Shown here piece by piece: positions 58,973 through 61,875 of a stretch of 61,875 nt of DNA (positions within the stretch are counted from its first letter, which is position 1; every line of letters begins with the position of its first letter). Made by a program: the position numbers and the translations under genes. Source of the stretch: DTKY01 sp037440765 (GTDB lineage: Bacteria; Acidobacteriota; Terriglobia; Bryobacterales; Bryobacteraceae); contig JBBITL010000024.1 of assembly GCA_037440765.1 (NCBI GenBank), positions 1 to 61,875 on the forward strand, in the 5' to 3' direction. A model generated the notes under the pieces. That model searched no databases. It was given only the letters and a program-made list of their open reading frames with translations, and was not told the origin of the DNA.

Positions 58973-59844
58973 AGGTCCGGCGTCCGGGGCGGGCCGGGCC
59001 GGCAGAGCACGTTGTCGATGAGGCGCGTCGGGCCCAGCCAGGCCGCGGCGGCAACACGCACGGGTCCATCGACCCGCTCGACCGGCTGCATGTCCTCCGG
59101 GTTGACCACCTCCAGATACTCGATGCGCACCAGCGGCTGCTGCGCGAGGACTGCCTTGGCCACGGCCTGCACCTCGGCTGCCTCGGTGGCGCCGGAACCG
59201 ATCAACTGCTGCGCCGCCAACAGCGCCTGGTAGAGGATGGGAGCGATCTTCCGCTCTTCCGCGCTCAGACGCCGGTTGCGCGAGCTGAGCGCCAGGCCGT
59301 CGTCCTCGCGGACGGTGGGGACCGGCACCACTTCCACCGGCAGGTTCAGGTCGCGCACCATGCGCTGAATTACGGCGAGCTGCTGCGCGTCCTTCTCGCC
59401 GAAATAGGCGCGGTGCGGCTGGATGAGGTTGAACAGCTTCAGCACCACGGTCGCCACTCCGCGGAAATGGCCGGGGCGGAACTGGCCGCACAGTTTCTCG
59501 CTGACCCGGGTGACATCCACGAAGGCGAGCGGTGGCTCGGGGTACATGTCGCCGGCGTCGGGGGCGAAGACGATATCCACCTTGCGCTCGCTACAGAACG
59601 CCAGGTCGGCGTCCAGGGTGCGCGGGTAGCGGTCCAGGTCCTCGGCCCGGTCGAACTGGATTGGGTTCACGAAGATGCTCGCGACCACGCAGTCGTTGCC
59701 GCGGCGGGCTTCGTCCAGCAGCCGGCCGTGGCCTTCGTGCAGGGCGCCCATGGTGGGCGCCAGTCCGACCGAGGCGCCCATCCGCCTCACGCGCGCCAGC
59801 ATTTCGCGCATTTCGTCGAGCTTGCGGAACAGTCGGGCGCTCAT
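58963..59844 (-). CDS. panC: pantothenate synthetase
   Basis: 293 residues. Joins pantoate and beta-alanine with ATP. Motifs: GLAPTMGALHEGHGRLLDEAR (HIGH-like HEGH), SIFVNPIQFDRAEDLDRYPRTLDADL, FRGVATVVLKLFN, YFGEKDAQQLAVIQRMVRDLN and LSSRNRRLS. ATG overlaps the panB stop by four bases. Confidence 0.96.
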   Translation of the reverse strand: MSARLFRKLDEMREMLARVRRMGASVGLAPTMGALHEGHGRLLDEARRGNDCVVASIFVNPIQFDRAEDLDRYPRTLDADLAFCSERKVDIVFAPDAGDMYPEPPLAFVDVTRVSEKLCGQFRPGHFRGVATVVLKLFNLIQPHRAYFGEKDAQQLAVIQRMVRDLNLPVEVVPVPTVREDDGLALSSRNRRLSAEERKIAPILYQALLAAQQLIGSGATEAAEVQAVAKAVLAQQPLVRIEYLEVVNPEDMQPVERVDGPVRVAAAAWLGPTRLIDNVLCRPGPPRTPDLAR

Positions 59845-60653
59845 TCGCTCTTCCTGTCCGCTGCGGGAAAGCGCCCGGCTCGAACCTCGGCTGCGTACTC
59901 GCGCACCGCGGCGAGGATGGCCGTGCTCAGGTCGGCGTACCGCTTGACGAAGGGCGGGGTGGGCCCCTGCGACAGGCCCAGCATGTCGTAGCTGACCAGC
60001 ACCTGGCCGTCGCAGTCCGGGCCCGCTCCGATGCCGATGGTGGGAATCGCCAGCGCCCGGGTAACGTCCCGCGCGGCCGCTGCCGGCACCGATTCCAGCA
60101 CAACAGAGAAGACGCCGGCCTCCTCCAGGAGCCTCGCCTGTTCGAGCAGCCTTGCGGCTGCCTCCTCGCCCCTGGCCTGCTGCCGGTACCCGCCGAGCTG
60201 GTGAACCGACTGCGGCGTCAGCCCCAGGTGCCCCATGACCGGAATGCCGGCCTCCACTAGCCGGCCGATGGTGTCCGCCATCGGCCGGCCGCCTTCGATC
60301 TTGACGGCCGCGGCGCCGCCTTCGCTGATCAGACGTCCGGCGTTCCTCAGCGCCTCTGCGCCGCCGATCTGGGCGGCCAGGAAGGGCATGTCGGCCACCA
60401 CCAGCGCCCGGCGCGCGCCGCGGCTCACCGCGGCCGTGTGGTGCACCATGGCATCCATGCTGACCGGTAGGGTGGTCTCGTGCCCCAGCACCACATTGCC
60501 GAGCGAGTCGCCCACCAGCACAACGTCCACGCCGGCGCGGTCCATGAGCTGCGCCATGGGGAAATCGTAGGCGGTGAGCATGGCGATCTTCTCGCCGCGC
60601 CGCTTCTTGCCGATGAGATCCGGCACCCTAACGCGCCTGGCAGCTTCCACCAT
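59841..60653 (-). CDS. panB: 3-methyl-2-oxobutanoate hydroxymethyltransferase
   Basis: 270 residues. Makes ketopantoate from alpha-ketoisovalerate. Seen: MLTAYDFPMAQLMDRAGVDVVLVGDSLGNVVLGHETTLPV, AAAVKIEGG, VMGHLGLTPQSVHQLGGY, ESVPAA..ITRALAIPTIGIGAG (here VTRALAIPTIGIGAG), with the active-site Glu. It overlaps the DUF2520 gene by 26 nt. Confidence 0.96.
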   Translation of the reverse strand: MVEAARRVRVPDLIGKKRRGEKIAMLTAYDFPMAQLMDRAGVDVVLVGDSLGNVVLGHETTLPVSMDAMVHHTAAVSRGARRALVVADMPFLAAQIGGAEALRNAGRLISEGGAAAVKIEGGRPMADTIGRLVEAGIPVMGHLGLTPQSVHQLGGYRQQARGEEAAARLLEQARLLEEAGVFSVVLESVPAAAARDVTRALAIPTIGIGAGPDCDGQVLVSYDMLGLSQGPTPPFVKRYADLSTAILAAVREYAAEVRAGRFPAADRKSE

Positions 60654-61539
60654 TCTCCGCCACCCCCTCTTGCAGGAGCCTCTTTATGCGGCGCGCCCGG
60701 TCCGGGTCCAACCCTCGCCGGGCCGCGATGTTCAGGGCGTGCAGGCCGGCCGACCGGTACAGATCACGCACGGTCTCAGGCGCGGCTGCCAGCGCCCGCA
60801 GGTGGTCTTCCAGCGTCTGAAGGTCGCCGCGTTGTATGGGTCCGGTCAGCGCCTCGGCCGGCCCGAGACGCAGGGCGTTCCGGGCGCTGGATTCGACCAG
60901 CGGGCTCAGCGCCCGCAGCGCCAGGTCCTGCTCCACTCCTGCCGCCTTCATCAGGATAGCAGCCGCATCCACCAGAGCGACAACGTAGTTGGCGGACATA
61001 ACGGCCGCCGCGTGATAAAGAGGGCGGACTTGTTGCGGCACCCGCAACGAGGAGCCCCCGAGCTTCCTGGCTATCTGCTCGGCCCAGGCCAGGGCAGGCG
61101 CGTCGCCGTCGACGGCAAAGATGCAGCCAGCCAGCGCCGAAAGCCCCTGTTCGGGGCTGGCGATGGTCTGGAGCGGGTGGATCGCGCCGCAGGCGAGCCC
61201 CGCCTCCGCCAGCGGCGCCAGCGCCTCGCGGCCCATGGCGCCGCAGGTGTGCAGGGCCAGACCCTGGCGGATGCCCGCCCGGGCCAGTGTTCCGGCGGTT
61301 TCGCAGATGGCGCTGTCGGAGACGGCAACCAGCACGCGGGCCGTGCGTCCGGGCGGCGCTTTCAGGTCGACGGCTTTCACGCGGCGGCCGATGAAGGCCG
61401 CGGCGGCGGCCGTGCGCGCCGGATCGCGCCCCGCCACAGCGAAGACGGGCTCGCCGTGTTCGGCGAGAAGCCGCCCCATGGCCTGGGCCATACGCCCCGT
61501 GCCGGCGATCAGGATAGGTTCTGTCGACTGCGGCGGCAT
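60628..61539 (-). CDS. Rossmann-like DUF2520 oxidoreductase
   Basis: 303 residues. N-terminal NAD(P) fold: ILIAGTGRMAQAMGRLL, VAGRDPAR, VLVAVSDSAICETAGTLA; HTCGAMGREALAPLAEAG, GAIHPLQTI. C-terminal DUF2520 helical domain with PLYHAAAVMSANYVVAL. This fold is like ketopantoate reductase and proline/6-phosphogluconate dehydrogenases. Position before panB raises the idea that it serves as the ketopantoate reductase step, but the sequence is DUF2520, not PanE. ATG at 61539 is six bases after TAGAAC. Confidence 0.85.
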   Translation of the reverse strand: MPPQSTEPILIAGTGRMAQAMGRLLAEHGEPVFAVAGRDPARTAAAAAFIGRRVKAVDLKAPPGRTARVLVAVSDSAICETAGTLARAGIRQGLALHTCGAMGREALAPLAEAGLACGAIHPLQTIASPEQGLSALAGCIFAVDGDAPALAWAEQIARKLGGSSLRVPQQVRPLYHAAAVMSANYVVALVDAAAILMKAAGVEQDLALRALSPLVESSARNALRLGPAEALTGPIQRGDLQTLEDHLRALAAAPETVRDLYRSAGLHALNIAARRGLDPDRARRIKRLLQEGVAENGGSCQAR

Positions 61540-61545
61540 AGCACG

Positions 61546-61551
61546 GTTCTA
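61546..61551 (-). promoter_or_regulatory. -10 box of leaderless promoter for the pantothenate unit
   Basis: TAGAAC on the minus strand, preceded by TGG (extended -10), followed by six bases and ATG 61539. Confidence 0.5.
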
Positions 61552-61618
61552 CCACATTGGAGCGCGTCTGGAGCGAGCCGGGCGGTGTGCTGGAATCGTT
61601 GGCGGCAACGTCCTCCGG

Positions 61619-61657
61619 GGGCCCGTAGCTCAGTTGGTTAGAGCGCTACCTTGACAC
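61619..61657 (+). tRNA. 5' half of tRNA-Val(GAC), interrupted after the anticodon loop
   Basis: GGGCCCG acceptor strand, TA, D-arm GCTC..GAGC with AGTTGGTTA loop, then anticodon stem CTACC and the 7-base loop TTGACAC with anticodon GAC (valine). All fit the 5' half of bacterial tRNA-Val. The expected GGTAG stem and the T-arm/acceptor 3' half are absent from the following 218 bases. So the gene is cut exactly after loop position 38, by an intron, an integrated element, or a chimeric contig end. Confidence 0.8.
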
Positions 61658-61875
61658 CTGAATTATGCATGGCCTGAGGGCAGTTGGCATGGCTCAACCG
61701 CGGGCTTGATCCTGTCCTCGGCTGCCTCCTCCCTGGTTCGATCCACCTGAGTCGCCTCCTCCCTCGTAACCCATTGCTTCCATTGGCCTGCCAGTGCATA
61801 GAAATTTATGCAGGCGCATCGTAAGCGTCAAGCGAACTACATCTTGACAGGCGTCGCTGTGGGGGCTACCGGTTG
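61658..61875. other. unknown insert sequence at the window edge, next to the split tRNA
   Basis: No gene of convincing length is seen. Composition is less GC-rich than the rest. It contains a GCCTCCTCCCT direct repeat (61724-61734 and 61754-61764, 30 bp apart), an inverted pair TGCATA/TATGCA (61795-61800 and 61807-61812) and a second CTTGACA (in ATCTTGACAGG near 61851-61860) matching CTTGACA in the tRNA loop. This may be the end of an inserted element or the start of an intron; 218 bases are not enough to say. Confidence 0.4.

Noticed and set aside
61658..61875. Short open frames on either strand beyond the split tRNA
   Set aside because: Too short and repetitive to call; no transposase or integrase motif.
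1..61875. CRISPR array or prophage
   Set aside because: No regularly spaced repeats and no phage structural, integrase or cas gene among the frames.

Overview
The window is about 62 kb of GC-rich bacterial chromosome. It resembles an acidobacterium of the Solibacter/Bryobacter type. The grounds are Tat-exported Gfo/Idh/MocA oxidoreductases, a DUF1080 and a ThuA protein, an acidobacterial-style VWA protein, several M28 peptidases, many secreted lipoproteins, and strong use of GTG and TTG starts. This placement is an inference from gene content; no rRNA is present. No CRISPR array, prophage or intact insertion sequence was seen.

Layout. 1-2650: the end of a TadG-like surface protein and a membrane protein. 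2654-9041 (minus): one tight unit with two GT2 glycosyltransferases, a DUF2304 protein, a TMTC-like membrane/TPR protein, a GT4 glycosyltransferase, and thiM-thiE at its tail. 9088-10196: a frameshifted FG-GAP protein. 10276-17186: a hydrolase, a VWA protein, dodecin, a DUF72 protein, a radical SAM enzyme plus cupin, a cyclase-family hydrolase and small secreted proteins. 17263-21860: eda-kdgK-DUF4440 on one strand, ThuA and an NCS1-type permease on the other. 21972-25082: an ABC exporter, a zinc alcohol dehydrogenase and a zinc-ribbon protein. 25335-33229 (minus): ffh-rpsP-khpA-rimM-trmD-rplS-rnhB-(small membrane protein)-lepB-glgP. 33391-35753: oxidoreductase, DUF1080 protein and a YoeB remnant. 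35761-40862 (minus): pdp-nupC-pnp-cdd and a broken amidohydrolase, a nucleoside-salvage operon. 40922-52286: argD-amrS, a lipoprotein, an ArnT-like transferase, a HIT-like protein, altronate dehydratase, DsbA-like, M28 and LarA-like proteins. 52283-58942: Flp pilin, lipoprotein, oxidoreductase, 6S RNA, ymdB, a UDP-sugar epimerase/decarboxylase, a VapC remnant and an M28 peptidase. 58963-61539 (minus): DUF2520-panB-panC. 61619-61875: the 5' half of a tRNA-Val(GAC), cut exactly after its anticodon loop.

How the genes work together. KdgK, Eda and UxaA, with the oxidoreductases and permease, point to uronate and sugar-acid catabolism. Pdp, NupC, Pnp and Cdd form a complete nucleoside uptake and cleavage set. 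The ffh operon joins ribosome maturation to protein targeting and signal peptide cleavage. DUF2520, PanB and PanC make pantothenate.

The most interesting signals are not ordinary genes. They are: (i) at least eight genes whose -10 box ends 6-7 nt before the start codon, implying leaderless mRNAs and fixing several GTG/TTG starts; (ii) a two-copy, IS5-like MITE whose CTAG border coincides with the TAG stop of the gene before it in both copies; (iii) a clear 6S RNA; (iv) the interrupted tRNA-Val at the right edge; and (v) decayed YoeB and VapC toxin fragments and two single-lesion frameshifted genes.
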